From Opitutia bacterium (lineage in GTDB: Bacteria; Verrucomicrobiota; Verrucomicrobiia; Opitutales; Seribacteraceae), in the NCBI GenBank assembly GCA_002722545.1, contig PBMI01000067.1, positions 1 through 64,000 on the forward strand: a stretch of DNA of 64,000 nt. Reading direction: 5' to 3'. How positions within the stretch are numbered: position 1 is the first letter of the stretch; every line of letters begins with the position of its first letter. The notes beneath the pieces were generated by a model. It was not told the origin of the DNA, did no database searches, and saw only the letters and a list, made by a program, of their open reading frames with translations. A program made the translations under genes and the position numbers. Below, one piece after another: positions 1-7,426 of this stretch.

Positions 1-69
1 AAACTACTGAGAAAACTAGGGGTTTGATAAGGTTTTTCATTTTTAAAAAAATACTATGATATCAACAGC

Positions 70-291
70 ATGTGTATGCGCAATCAAGGAATGCAAATAA
101 TAGTATATAGAAAACTTGAAGTCTGTGATAAAAGTCAAGGACACAGAAAGCATATTGCTCCCGGGACAAATATTTTGAAATTCAAAGAAAGTGGATGTAG
201 TGTTTGTTGGCAAATGATGACTGCTTACCCAATATCCCGTCCTCAGGATTTTGAGAATAAAAAGGAAATTTCTACAAAAATTTTATTATGA
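70..291 (+). CDS. doubtful 73-aa ORF upstream of apbE
   Basis: This is a 73-codon ORF in an AT-rich leader with no family resemblance that I recognise. Its only support is its position: the stop codon TGA overlaps the apbE start as ATGA, a layout often seen in translationally coupled genes. The translation contains three scattered cysteines, no signal peptide and no membrane segment. It could equally be a chance ORF in the untranslated leader of apbE, and I think that is more likely. Confidence 0.2.
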   Translation: MCMRNQGMQIIVYRKLEVCDKSQGHRKHIAPGTNILKFKESGCSVCWQMMTAYPISRPQDFENKKEISTKILL

Positions 292-1262
292 GATCTTTGT
301 TTATATTACTTTTTTTTTATTCATCATTTTACAGCTTCGGATATCACATTTTCGAGCATGACTGCATGGGCACAAAGTTCATCATCAAAATTGACGAGGA
401 CAATGGACTGAAGGCAAAAAAAGGAGCGATTGCCGCCTTTAAGGAGGCCGACAGGTTAAACCTAATCTTAAGTGACTACGAAGATTCAAGTGAGCTGAGC
501 CGATTTTCCAAAAGCTCGAGTACAGGTGAAAAATTTAGGCTTTCAAAGGATTTATACACAATTCTGACTCACGGTCAGAAACTTGCAAACGAAACCAAAG
601 GAGACTTTGACGTAACCGTAGGTCCACTTTCGCGACTTTGGCGAATTGCGAGATTCAGAAAAAGGATTCCACCTCAAGAGAAGCTCACTGCAGCCATGGA
701 GCGGGTCGGCTATAATCACTTGAAATTACTTTCTAATGAAAGGGCGGGACGACTTGGCGTAAACGGAATGATTCTTGACTTAGGTGGAATAGCAAAGGGG
801 TTTGCCGCTGACCGCATGCTTTATAGCTTAAAAAACGCCGGTTTGAGAAGATGTCTTATCGATGCTGGTGGAGATTTAGTTACAGGAGACCCTCCACGAG
901 ACAAAGAGGGTTGGCGGATTAGAATCGGAGGCAACCAACATCCTGACCTTCCAATTTTAAATGTTTCCAACCAAGCAGTCGCAACATCGGGCGATATTGA
1001 ACAATTCGTCTTGATTGGAGATGAAAAATTCTCTCACCTCATCAATCCTTCTACGGGACTCGGTCTTACGTCACGTAGTCAAGTCACGGTGGTAACCTCA
1101 AGTGGGATGGAAGCAGATTCACTCGCCTCAGCTTGTTTGGTTTTAGGGGTGGAGAAAACCAAGTTACTTCTCGCAGAAAGGCCCCAAACAAGTGCTTACT
1201 TCCTTCATTGTCGAGGCAAGAAAAATTACCTTAACATCATCAAACCTGTTGAAAGAAAATGA
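288..1262 (+). CDS. apbE: FAD:protein FMN transferase (ApbE family)
   Basis: ApbE proteins use FAD to attach FMN covalently to threonine in exported flavoproteins such as NqrB/NqrC and RnfG. The 324-aa product begins with a hydrophobic export signal (about residues 1-19). Family hallmarks are visible: HDCMGTKF near residue 25, DLGGIAKGFAADRM near 165, DAGGD near 192, and HLINPSTG near 250, which belongs to the metal/FAD site. Length is normal for the family. No flavinylated target gene (nqr, rnf, or an FMN-binding-domain protein) lies beside it, so the substrate is unknown. The start is the ATG that overlaps the doubtful upstream ORF; no clear ribosome site is seen close to it. Family assignment is secure. 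Confidence 0.93.
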   Translation: MRSLFILLFFYSSFYSFGYHIFEHDCMGTKFIIKIDEDNGLKAKKGAIAAFKEADRLNLILSDYEDSSELSRFSKSSSTGEKFRLSKDLYTILTHGQKLANETKGDFDVTVGPLSRLWRIARFRKRIPPQEKLTAAMERVGYNHLKLLSNERAGRLGVNGMILDLGGIAKGFAADRMLYSLKNAGLRRCLIDAGGDLVTGDPPRDKEGWRIRIGGNQHPDLPILNVSNQAVATSGDIEQFVLIGDEKFSHLINPSTGLGLTSRSQVTVVTSSGMEADSLASACLVLGVEKTKLLLAERPQTSAYFLHCRGKKNYLNIIKPVERK

Positions 1263-1320
1263 TTTTCTCTTGTCATCTGCCTCTTAATCCTTCATTTTGA
1301 GTCTTTTCCCTCTATTTACT

Positions 1321-1551
1321 ATGTCTAGAATTTGCGCAATCACAGGAAAAAGGCCACGAGTCGGAGGTCGAATCATACACAAAGGCGTCAGCAAGAAAGC
1401 CGGCGGCATTGGCTTGCAACTCGTTAAAGTCAACAAGAGAAGGTTCAAGCCTAACTTGCAACGCATCCGGGTCAAGTTACCTAGTGGCCAAGTAAAAAGG
1501 ATGTGGGTTGCGGTCAAAGCAATCAAAGCAGGCAAAATAGTAAAAGGCTGA
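1321..1551 (+). CDS. rpmB: 50S ribosomal protein L28
   Basis: This is a small basic protein of 76 aa that opens with MSRICAITGKRP, the conserved N-terminus of bacterial L28, and carries the RRFKPNLQRIRVK segment typical of the family. The ORF track starts at a TTG at 1297, but homology begins exactly at the ATG at 1321, so I use that start. L28 is a structural component of the large ribosomal subunit. L33 (rpmG), a frequent neighbour elsewhere, is absent here. The gene sits alone between apbE and the decarboxylase gene. Confidence 0.95.
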   Translation: MSRICAITGKRPRVGGRIIHKGVSKKAGGIGLQLVKVNKRRFKPNLQRIRVKLPSGQVKRMWVAVKAIKAGKIVKG

Positions 1552-1599
1552 CTTTGCCTCTTTGCTCTTTGCGGTTTCTGCATTCGAAGGGTGCCCGCG

Positions 1600-2496
1600 G
1601 TGAGTGATGAAATAAGTTACATGCATCGTTATGATGGGTGCATTCGTAAAGAAAAAGTGTACGGCCAAAAGTGGCTAAACTTTATTTATGGATCTCCATT
1701 GGGATCAATCCCTCTGTGGGGCGCTATCAAAAGATCTTGGTTCTCCAATTGGTATGGTCGAAAAATGAGTCGACCGGAAAGCAAATCGAAAATTCCAGAC
1801 TTTATCCGTGAATACGAACTCGATGTTTCGGAATTTGCTTCCCCTTCAAATTCATTTAAATCCTTCAACGAGTTTTTCTCTCGAAAGCTCAAAATGGATG
1901 CAAGGCCCATTTGCGAAGGGTCCCAAAATCTTTCTTTTCCCGCCGATGGCAGGCACTTGGGATTCTCGAATTTGGCTCGTACTCCCTCTATCTTCGTCAA
2001 AGGTCAGTGTTTTGATTTGCCTTCTCTTTTTCAATCAAAAGAACTGGCCGAGCCATATGAAAATGGTTCCCTAGTCATCAGCAGGCTTTGTCCCGTTGAC
2101 TATCATCGCTTTCATTTTCCAATTGATGGGCAGGCTTCTCCACCAAAATTAATCAATGGCTTTTTGTATTCGGTCAACCCCATTGCTCTAAGAAAAGAAA
2201 TCGCAATTTTTTGGCAGAACAAGCGCTATCTATCTTTTATAGAAACAAAGAGCGCTGGCCGAGTCGCTCAATTTCTCGTAGGCGCAACTTGTGTAGGGTC
2301 CGTATCTTTCACGGCCAACCTTCCACATGCGGTTGTCAAAGGCGAAGAATTTGGCTATTTTTCATTCGGTGGATCGTCCGTTTTGACTTTATTCGAGGAA
2401 AGTAAGGTTTCACTCAGTCCCGACCTTTTGGAGCATTCTTCGGATGGGATCGAATTGTATGCGAGGATGGGGGATCAAATGGGCTCCCTATCATAG
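1600..2496 (+). CDS. psd: phosphatidylserine decarboxylase
   Basis: Phosphatidylserine decarboxylase is a membrane-associated enzyme that makes phosphatidylethanolamine and self-cleaves to create a pyruvoyl cofactor. Visible family segments are EKVYGQKWLNFIYGSPLG near the N-terminus, FNEFFSRKL, FPADGR, PVDYHRFHFPIDG, VGATCVGS and, near the C-terminus, FGYFSFGGSSV. The last contains the Gly-Ser self-cleavage site as GGSS rather than the LGST of the E. coli enzyme, as in the longer type II enzymes. I prefer the GTG at 1600 because an AAGG lies 9 nt upstream; the track's GTG at 1591 is possible. The gene lies 39-48 nt behind rpmB and may share its transcript. No phosphatidylserine synthase gene is visible nearby. 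Confidence 0.9.
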   Translation: MSDEISYMHRYDGCIRKEKVYGQKWLNFIYGSPLGSIPLWGAIKRSWFSNWYGRKMSRPESKSKIPDFIREYELDVSEFASPSNSFKSFNEFFSRKLKMDARPICEGSQNLSFPADGRHLGFSNLARTPSIFVKGQCFDLPSLFQSKELAEPYENGSLVISRLCPVDYHRFHFPIDGQASPPKLINGFLYSVNPIALRKEIAIFWQNKRYLSFIETKSAGRVAQFLVGATCVGSVSFTANLPHAVVKGEEFGYFSFGGSSVLTLFEESKVSLSPDLLEHSSDGIELYARMGDQMGSLS

Positions 2497-2577
2497 GCAT
2501 TCGACTCTCTTCTTGCGCAAAACGAATGATGGAAGTAGATAAGGTGAATAATTTCGTCTACTGATTGCAACATCCCG

Positions 2578-3663
2578 ATGACTTTCAAGTTCAAAAGCAA
2601 AGGATTTACTCTATTGGAACTATTGGTTGCAGTTGCCGTAACTGGTTTACTCGCCGCCATGCTCTTGAACATCACCACTCAAGTCTTGACCACGCAAACA
2701 AAAGCGACCGGGGAATTGGAAACGAACCAAGCAGCCCAATTCATCTTGGACCGCATCCAGGAGGATTTGCAATGCGCCGTTTATCGAAACGACGGAAGCG
2801 TTTGGTTTGCAGCGACGATTCTGGAAGACACCTCAAATAGTTCGATGTGGGAACCGGATGAGAGAGGCAAGCCCTTCTCGAGATCACTTCGGATAAAAGC
2901 CGGCGATTGGGATGGGCCTGACGGCGAAGTCGATGAAATAGTCAATGCAAACAACCAGTGGCCATTGATTGAGTCGAGGTTTGGGGTCGGAGGAACTTGG
3001 TTGAGGTTCTTTACCCAATCGCCTGAACTTGACCCCAATTCTGAAACGACGGGTGGAGTGCGAGCCGTAGGGTACCAACTCATCCGGTACGGATTGACTG
3101 GATCGGAAACGTCAAAACCACGCTACCAACTTTTCCGTTCAGACGTAACTGCGGAAGAGACCTTCGAAGCAGGCTATGATCTTAATCCTATCAATGGAGA
3201 ATATGGTACTGCCGCCGCCGATGGCGTTCGAGTTCCGAAAAATATAATTACTCCCATTTTCAATGACAGCATAGGGGCTTCTACGGATTTTTCTCTTGCC
3301 GCCAACATTATAGATTTCGGTATCCGGGGGTATCTGATCGATGAAAACGATGAAGGAACTGGATATCTCAGACAAATTTTCCCAGACGTCAATAAATCCA
3401 CTTCAGGAAGTTCTTCGGGATACGAACTGCTTTCAACCAGTGATCCTGCCTCGGGAACAAGGAGCCCCCATGCTTTCCCCGAGGTCGTTGACGTGATGGT
3501 TAGGATACTGACGATGGAAGGTGCCTCCGTCATCTCCGCTTTCGAAGAAGGGCTTATCCCAGTACCTGAGGACTTTTCCGAGGATGAATATTGGTGGGAA
3601 TTGGCCGAGGGCAATTCAGACGTCTACGTCAGAAGGGTACGAGTGCTCCCGTCTGGCATTTGA
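2578..3663 (+). CDS. type IV pilin-like (pseudopilin) protein, possible Verru_Chthon cassette protein C
   Basis: The 361-aa protein starts with a short basic leader followed by GFTLLELLVAVAVTGLLAAMLL. This is a class III prepilin signal with cleavage after Gly, Glu at mature position +5, and a hydrophobic helix. The large C-terminal part is acidic and exported, resembling GspJ/PulJ-type minor pseudopilins. Its layout and its C-terminal arginine-rich tail recall the Verru_Chthon cassette protein C family of Verrucomicrobia; that naming is from memory and tentative. No secretion ATPase, platform protein or prepilin peptidase is encoded nearby, nor are the other cassette members, so it is an orphan here. 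Likely location is the cytoplasmic membrane and periplasm. Confidence 0.8.
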   Translation: MTFKFKSKGFTLLELLVAVAVTGLLAAMLLNITTQVLTTQTKATGELETNQAAQFILDRIQEDLQCAVYRNDGSVWFAATILEDTSNSSMWEPDERGKPFSRSLRIKAGDWDGPDGEVDEIVNANNQWPLIESRFGVGGTWLRFFTQSPELDPNSETTGGVRAVGYQLIRYGLTGSETSKPRYQLFRSDVTAEETFEAGYDLNPINGEYGTAAADGVRVPKNIITPIFNDSIGASTDFSLAANIIDFGIRGYLIDENDEGTGYLRQIFPDVNKSTSGSSSGYELLSTSDPASGTRSPHAFPEVVDVMVRILTMEGASVISAFEEGLIPVPEDFSEDEYWWELAEGNSDVYVRRVRVLPSGI

Positions 3664-3685
3664 ACGTTCCTATCGGATTCCTTTC

Positions 3686-4447
3686 CTAAATAAATCCCTT
3701 TTGCTTGCGATACTTGAGGGGAGTAATTCCCATCTGTCTTCGAAAATGTTGAGTGAAGGAACTTTGATCGTAAAACCCGTTGTCCCCCGCAATGTCGGAA
3801 AGCTTGTTGGTGGTGGTAAGCAAGTCATCACAAGCAGCTTCTATCCGAGTGCGGGTAATGAATTGCATGGGAGCAACCCCAAAAAGTTCAACGAAGCCAC
3901 GATGAAGTTTCCGATGATTGAGTCCTGACACTTTGATAAGATCCGCTATGGCCAAATCCTTCCGAAAATTCTTGCGGATGTAACTAACAGCCCGTCCAAT
4001 TTCATCATCCCGTTCCCATTTCAGTTCTCCGTCTCCATATGGTCGTACGGTACCAATAATTCCGATGACGCCCCCATCTCTATCCATCAAAGGATACTTG
4101 TTGGTCAAATACCAATCGGGTAGACCTTGGTTATTGAATACCAATTCCAAAATATTCAACTTCGGGGACTTACTTTCGATGACTAAACGATCATCTCTTC
4201 GAAAATGCTCGGCCAAGCGGGGAGGAAACAAATCGAAATCACTCTTGCCAAACAAGTCCTTCTCGGTCGATACGCCGAGCCTAGGCAAAAAACCTTTGTC
4301 AACCGCAACCAAGCGGTGATTCAAATCCTTAACGAAAAAAGAAACCCCGGGTATGTTCTCAAACAGAACTCCGATCTGAGTGGAGTCGCAGTTTTGAACG
4401 GAGAACCACTCGGTTAACATCTCATTGGAATAATTTTTATAAGTCAC
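3686..4447 (-). CDS. PAS-domain AraC-family transcriptional regulator
   Basis: This 253-aa protein couples an N-terminal PAS fold (about residues 25-135) to a C-terminal AraC/XylS double helix-turn-helix (about 150-250). The PAS part shows FFVKDLNHRLVAVD and GKSDFDLFP, typical of PAS_4-type sensor domains. The DNA-binding part shows DLIKVSGLNHRKLHRGF and the second helix DNGFYDQSSFTQHFRRQMG followed by TPLKYR, the standard AraC ending. It should be a one-component cytoplasmic regulator sensing a small ligand or redox cue. It is convergent with the pseudopilin gene and separated by 283 bp from msrA on the same strand, so no target is obvious. Confidence 0.9.
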   Translation of the reverse strand: MTYKNYSNEMLTEWFSVQNCDSTQIGVLFENIPGVSFFVKDLNHRLVAVDKGFLPRLGVSTEKDLFGKSDFDLFPPRLAEHFRRDDRLVIESKSPKLNILELVFNNQGLPDWYLTNKYPLMDRDGGVIGIIGTVRPYGDGELKWERDDEIGRAVSYIRKNFRKDLAIADLIKVSGLNHRKLHRGFVELFGVAPMQFITRTRIEAACDDLLTTTNKLSDIAGDNGFYDQSSFTQHFRRQMGITPLKYRKQKGFI

Positions 4448-4730
4448 GGAGGAAAATTTGTTTTATGACAATACTGACAAAGATATGTAATTACAATAAT
4501 TTTCTGGTAAGAGAATCCTAAAGGGGAAAGAATCTTTTATCCCTCAGAAAACAAAAAGGTCTGGAAAAAACTCAATACAAAACATTAACTAGCATTGTCT
4601 TACCCAATTTCGGACCCCGATCCAAGTAATTGTAATGAGAAATTCATGATATTTACAAAAGTTCCCAACTTACTCCTAGCTCAACCTTATTTTTTAGGTA
4701 TTTACTAATACGACAGATGGCTCACCCGTG

Positions 4731-5396
4731 TCACTCTAACTTAAGTTTTTTAAGTTTTGGTTTGATTACAAAGGTACAATAGCCAGCGTTGGGGTTTTTC
4801 TTGTAGTAGTCCTGATGGTAATCTTCCGCAGCATAAAATACGGGAGCTTTTACAATCTCTGTAACAACCGGGTCGATAAAATTTTCGGTGAGCTTGTTCT
4901 TCCAAGCCTCCGCAATTTTTTGTTGTTCCTCGCTCAAATACATTATGGTGGAACGGTATTGAGTGCCTACGTCAGCTCCCTGTCTGTTCAATGTCGTGGG
5001 ATCATGACACTCGCCGAAGACCGAGAGGATCTTGGGATAACTGATCACGGTCGGATCATAAACAATCTTAATCACTTCCGCGTGACCGCTCTTACCAGTG
5101 CAAATTTCCTTGTATGTCGGGTTTTTTGAGGCTCCACCTGCATATCCGGAAACCACCTCCTTCACACCGTCGAACATTTCGAAGACCGCTTCGGTACACC
5201 AAAAGCATCCGCCCCCTATAATTGCTACTTCCTCCCTCTTAGGGACTTCCTTGGATGGCTTCAAATTTTCTTTATTCATTTTCGTAGGGGCTTTCCCAAT
5301 CTTATTGTTTTCGAGGGATAATTGTTCGTCACCTGTTTTGCATGAACCCAATGCCATCAATCCAACCAGACAGATTCTTATCAATATATCATTCAT
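4731..5396 (-). CDS. msrA: peptide-methionine (S)-S-oxide reductase, lipoprotein form
   Basis: MsrA reduces methionine-S-sulfoxide in damaged proteins. The catalytic motif GGGCFWCTEAVF is intact, followed by VVSGYAGG, and GYCTFVI near the C-terminus supplies a resolving cysteine. The N-terminus reads as a lipoprotein signal (LVGLMALGSC), so the enzyme is probably anchored outside the cytoplasm through the lipidated Cys and a roughly 40-residue linker. The track starts at 5423; the ATG at 5396 is much better because AAGGAG lies 8 nt upstream and it begins the signal peptide. That ATG overlaps the zwf stop as ATGA, so zwf and msrA are probably translationally coupled. A second, divergent MsrA is encoded at about 36.8 kb. 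Confidence 0.93.
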   Translation of the reverse strand: MNDILIRICLVGLMALGSCKTGDEQLSLENNKIGKAPTKMNKENLKPSKEVPKREEVAIIGGGCFWCTEAVFEMFDGVKEVVSGYAGGASKNPTYKEICTGKSGHAEVIKIVYDPTVISYPKILSVFGECHDPTTLNRQGADVGTQYRSTIMYLSEEQQKIAEAWKNKLTENFIDPVVTEIVKAPVFYAAEDYHQDYYKKNPNAGYCTFVIKPKLKKLKLE

Positions 5397-6916
5397 TGTC
5401 CGTACTCCTTTCCAGTAATCCATTCATGACCACTTTTTAATAGTAATTTATCAGCCGCCAATGGTCCCCATGTTCCAGCCGAATAGCTTTCCAATCCGCG
5501 TCGTCCCTGCTCGGCCCAATATTCCAATACGGGACTGAGCAAGCCCCATGATGTTTCAGCCTCGTCCCCCCTGATAAAAAGGGTTCCGTCACCGTTGAGG
5601 GCGTCAAGAATCAGTCTCTCGTAGGCTTCAGGCGTATTCGAGCCAAATGTAGTTTCATAACCAAAAGCGAGTTTGATGGGTTGAAGTTTTGTTTCCAATC
5701 CCGGGGTTTTGGTATTGAGATACAGTGTGATTCCCTCATTGGGTTGGATTCTTATGACCAATAAGTTAGGTGCCACGTTGTAACGCTGTCCTTCGCCAAA
5801 AAGTATTGCGGGCGGTCTACTAAACTGAACGACGATCTCGCTTGCTTTCATTGCCAACCGCTTTCCGGAACGAATATAAAACGGTACCCCTTTCCATCTC
5901 CAATTATCCAAAGACAGGCGTAAAGCAGTGTAGGTCTCCGTAAATGAATCCTCAGGAATTCCCTCTTCTTCCAAATAGCCATTGACCCTTTTGCCCCCCA
6001 CGAGCCCCTCCGTATAAACTGCTCTTACGACCTCAGGGTCTTCTCCCCCCAAAGCAAGAGGTTTCAATGCCTTCAAGGCCTTTACCTTTTCATCTCTTAT
6101 GGCCTCTGGGTCAAGCGAGGAGGGAGGTTCCATTGCCGTAAGAGCGAGAAGCTGCATGACGTGGTTTTGAATCATGTCACGCATGGCCCCGCTCTTGTCG
6201 TAATAACCACCTCGAGTTCCAACTCCCAAATCTTCGGATACGGTTATTTGGACACTCGATACGTAATGCCGATTCCATACGGGTTCGAAAATTGCGTTCG
6301 CAAACCTCTGTACAAGAAGGCTCTGGACTGTTTCTTTACCCAAATAGTGATCGATCCTAAACACTTGAGACTCTTCAAACCTACGGTTGATCACTTCATT
6401 AAGTTCATGGGCACTTTGGAGGTCTCTCCCAAAAGGCTTTTCAATAATTACCTTGGAAGCGGTATTCTGGCCTTGGTGACGCTTGGCCAAACCGCTAGCC
6501 CCAAGGTTTTCCAAAATTGGCATAAAGACACCGGGAGGAGTGGATACGTAGAAAAGGCATTGGGCGGGCGATCCGATTGCTTTCTCAATGGTGGAAATCT
6601 TATCCTCCAATTTCTCAAAACTGCCCAGATCGTCGTAAGCACCAGCGTGAAAAGAAATATTTGAAGACAAGGCATTGCAGATTTCCTCCTCTATGGTTCT
6701 TCTCGAGTAGGAATCCAAAGATTTGACGAGATACTCGCGAAAAGAATCAATGCTCATTTCCGTTCGACCGTATCCGATCAGATGACAGGATTCGGGCAAC
6801 AATCCGTCCTTGGACAAATTGAAGATGGCGGGTGCCAATTTTCGAGCCGTCAAATCTCCGGAAGCACCGAAGATGACTATGATGGTTGGCGGAGTTTTTC
6901 CAGTGGCGTCAGACAT
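5393..6916 (-). CDS. zwf: glucose-6-phosphate 1-dehydrogenase
   Basis: This enzyme catalyses the first step of the oxidative pentose phosphate pathway, making NADPH and 6-phosphogluconolactone. The Rossmann motif IVIFGASGDLTARKLAPA is near the N-terminus. The catalytic signature RIDHYLGKETVQ and the binding lysine region VIIEKPFGRDL are intact. Start chosen at the ATG at 6916 (MSDATGK), giving 507 aa, normal for the family; the track's upstream start adds 17 unrelated residues. Neither pgl nor gnd is adjacent. Instead the gene overlaps msrA by 4 nt, which links an NADPH source with a thioredoxin-dependent repair enzyme. Confidence 0.96.
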   Translation of the reverse strand: MSDATGKTPPTIIVIFGASGDLTARKLAPAIFNLSKDGLLPESCHLIGYGRTEMSIDSFREYLVKSLDSYSRRTIEEEICNALSSNISFHAGAYDDLGSFEKLEDKISTIEKAIGSPAQCLFYVSTPPGVFMPILENLGASGLAKRHQGQNTASKVIIEKPFGRDLQSAHELNEVINRRFEESQVFRIDHYLGKETVQSLLVQRFANAIFEPVWNRHYVSSVQITVSEDLGVGTRGGYYDKSGAMRDMIQNHVMQLLALTAMEPPSSLDPEAIRDEKVKALKALKPLALGGEDPEVVRAVYTEGLVGGKRVNGYLEEEGIPEDSFTETYTALRLSLDNWRWKGVPFYIRSGKRLAMKASEIVVQFSRPPAILFGEGQRYNVAPNLLVIRIQPNEGITLYLNTKTPGLETKLQPIKLAFGYETTFGSNTPEAYERLILDALNGDGTLFIRGDEAETSWGLLSPVLEYWAEQGRRGLESYSAGTWGPLAADKLLLKSGHEWITGKEYGQ

Positions 6917-6970
6917 GTTTGATGGAGATATGGATGCACATTTTTCGGTTCGCGTACATAAATGCAAGAG

Positions 6971-7426
6971 CTAGCCGAAAATGGCAATGTTTTCATGATG
7001 GAAAAGACGAGCGTTGTTTCCCTTGTCCGTGGGAAGATCAACTTCGATCACGTCAAACCGATGATGGATTGGTTCATCGCCCGATTCTCTAAGGTAAGCC
7101 ATGAAGGAGCGTCTAAGCGATTTCATCTTATGGCTTCCAAGGGAATTGAAACCGCGCACCAAAGCCTTTTCCGAGCGTGCGCGAACTTCCACGAAAACGA
7201 GAACCCCATCTTTCCTGCAAACAATATCGATCTCCTGCCTGCGGTCGAACGAACTTCTCCAGTTTACGACGACAATATGATAGCCCTTGCTTTTCAGAAA
7301 TTTTCGTCCGAGCCATTCTCCATATCGGCCGCACAATTGGGCGTTTGCCCAATCTGGCTTTACTCCGAGTGACCAAAGGAATGCTTCCGTCCTCTTCCAA
7401 GTGCGGCTTGGGGAGGTCAACGCCAT
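6971..7426 (-). CDS. YraN/UPF0102 family endonuclease-like protein
   Basis: The 151-aa product has the UPF0102 pattern: GRYGEWLGRKFLKSKGYHIVVVNWRS, then EIDIVCRKDGVLVFVEVRARS, matching the E-x-D...E-V-K-type core of Holliday-junction-resolvase-like nucleases, although the usual final K of EVK is R here. The function of YraN proteins is not well established. Its start overlaps the 3' end of hrpB by 10 nt, so the two are co-transcribed. The distance to the zwf start is about 54 nt, so zwf and msrA may be in the same transcript. Confidence 0.85.
   Translation of the reverse strand: MALTSPSRTWKRTEAFLWSLGVKPDWANAQLCGRYGEWLGRKFLKSKGYHIVVVNWRSSFDRRQEIDIVCRKDGVLVFVEVRARSEKALVRGFNSLGSHKMKSLRRSFMAYLRESGDEPIHHRFDVIEVDLPTDKGNNARLFHHENIAIFG

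Noticed and set aside
3174-3614. Minus-strand ORF of 146 codons within the pseudopilin gene.
   Set aside because: It is Ser-rich and antisense to a clearly coding gene with a prepilin signal.
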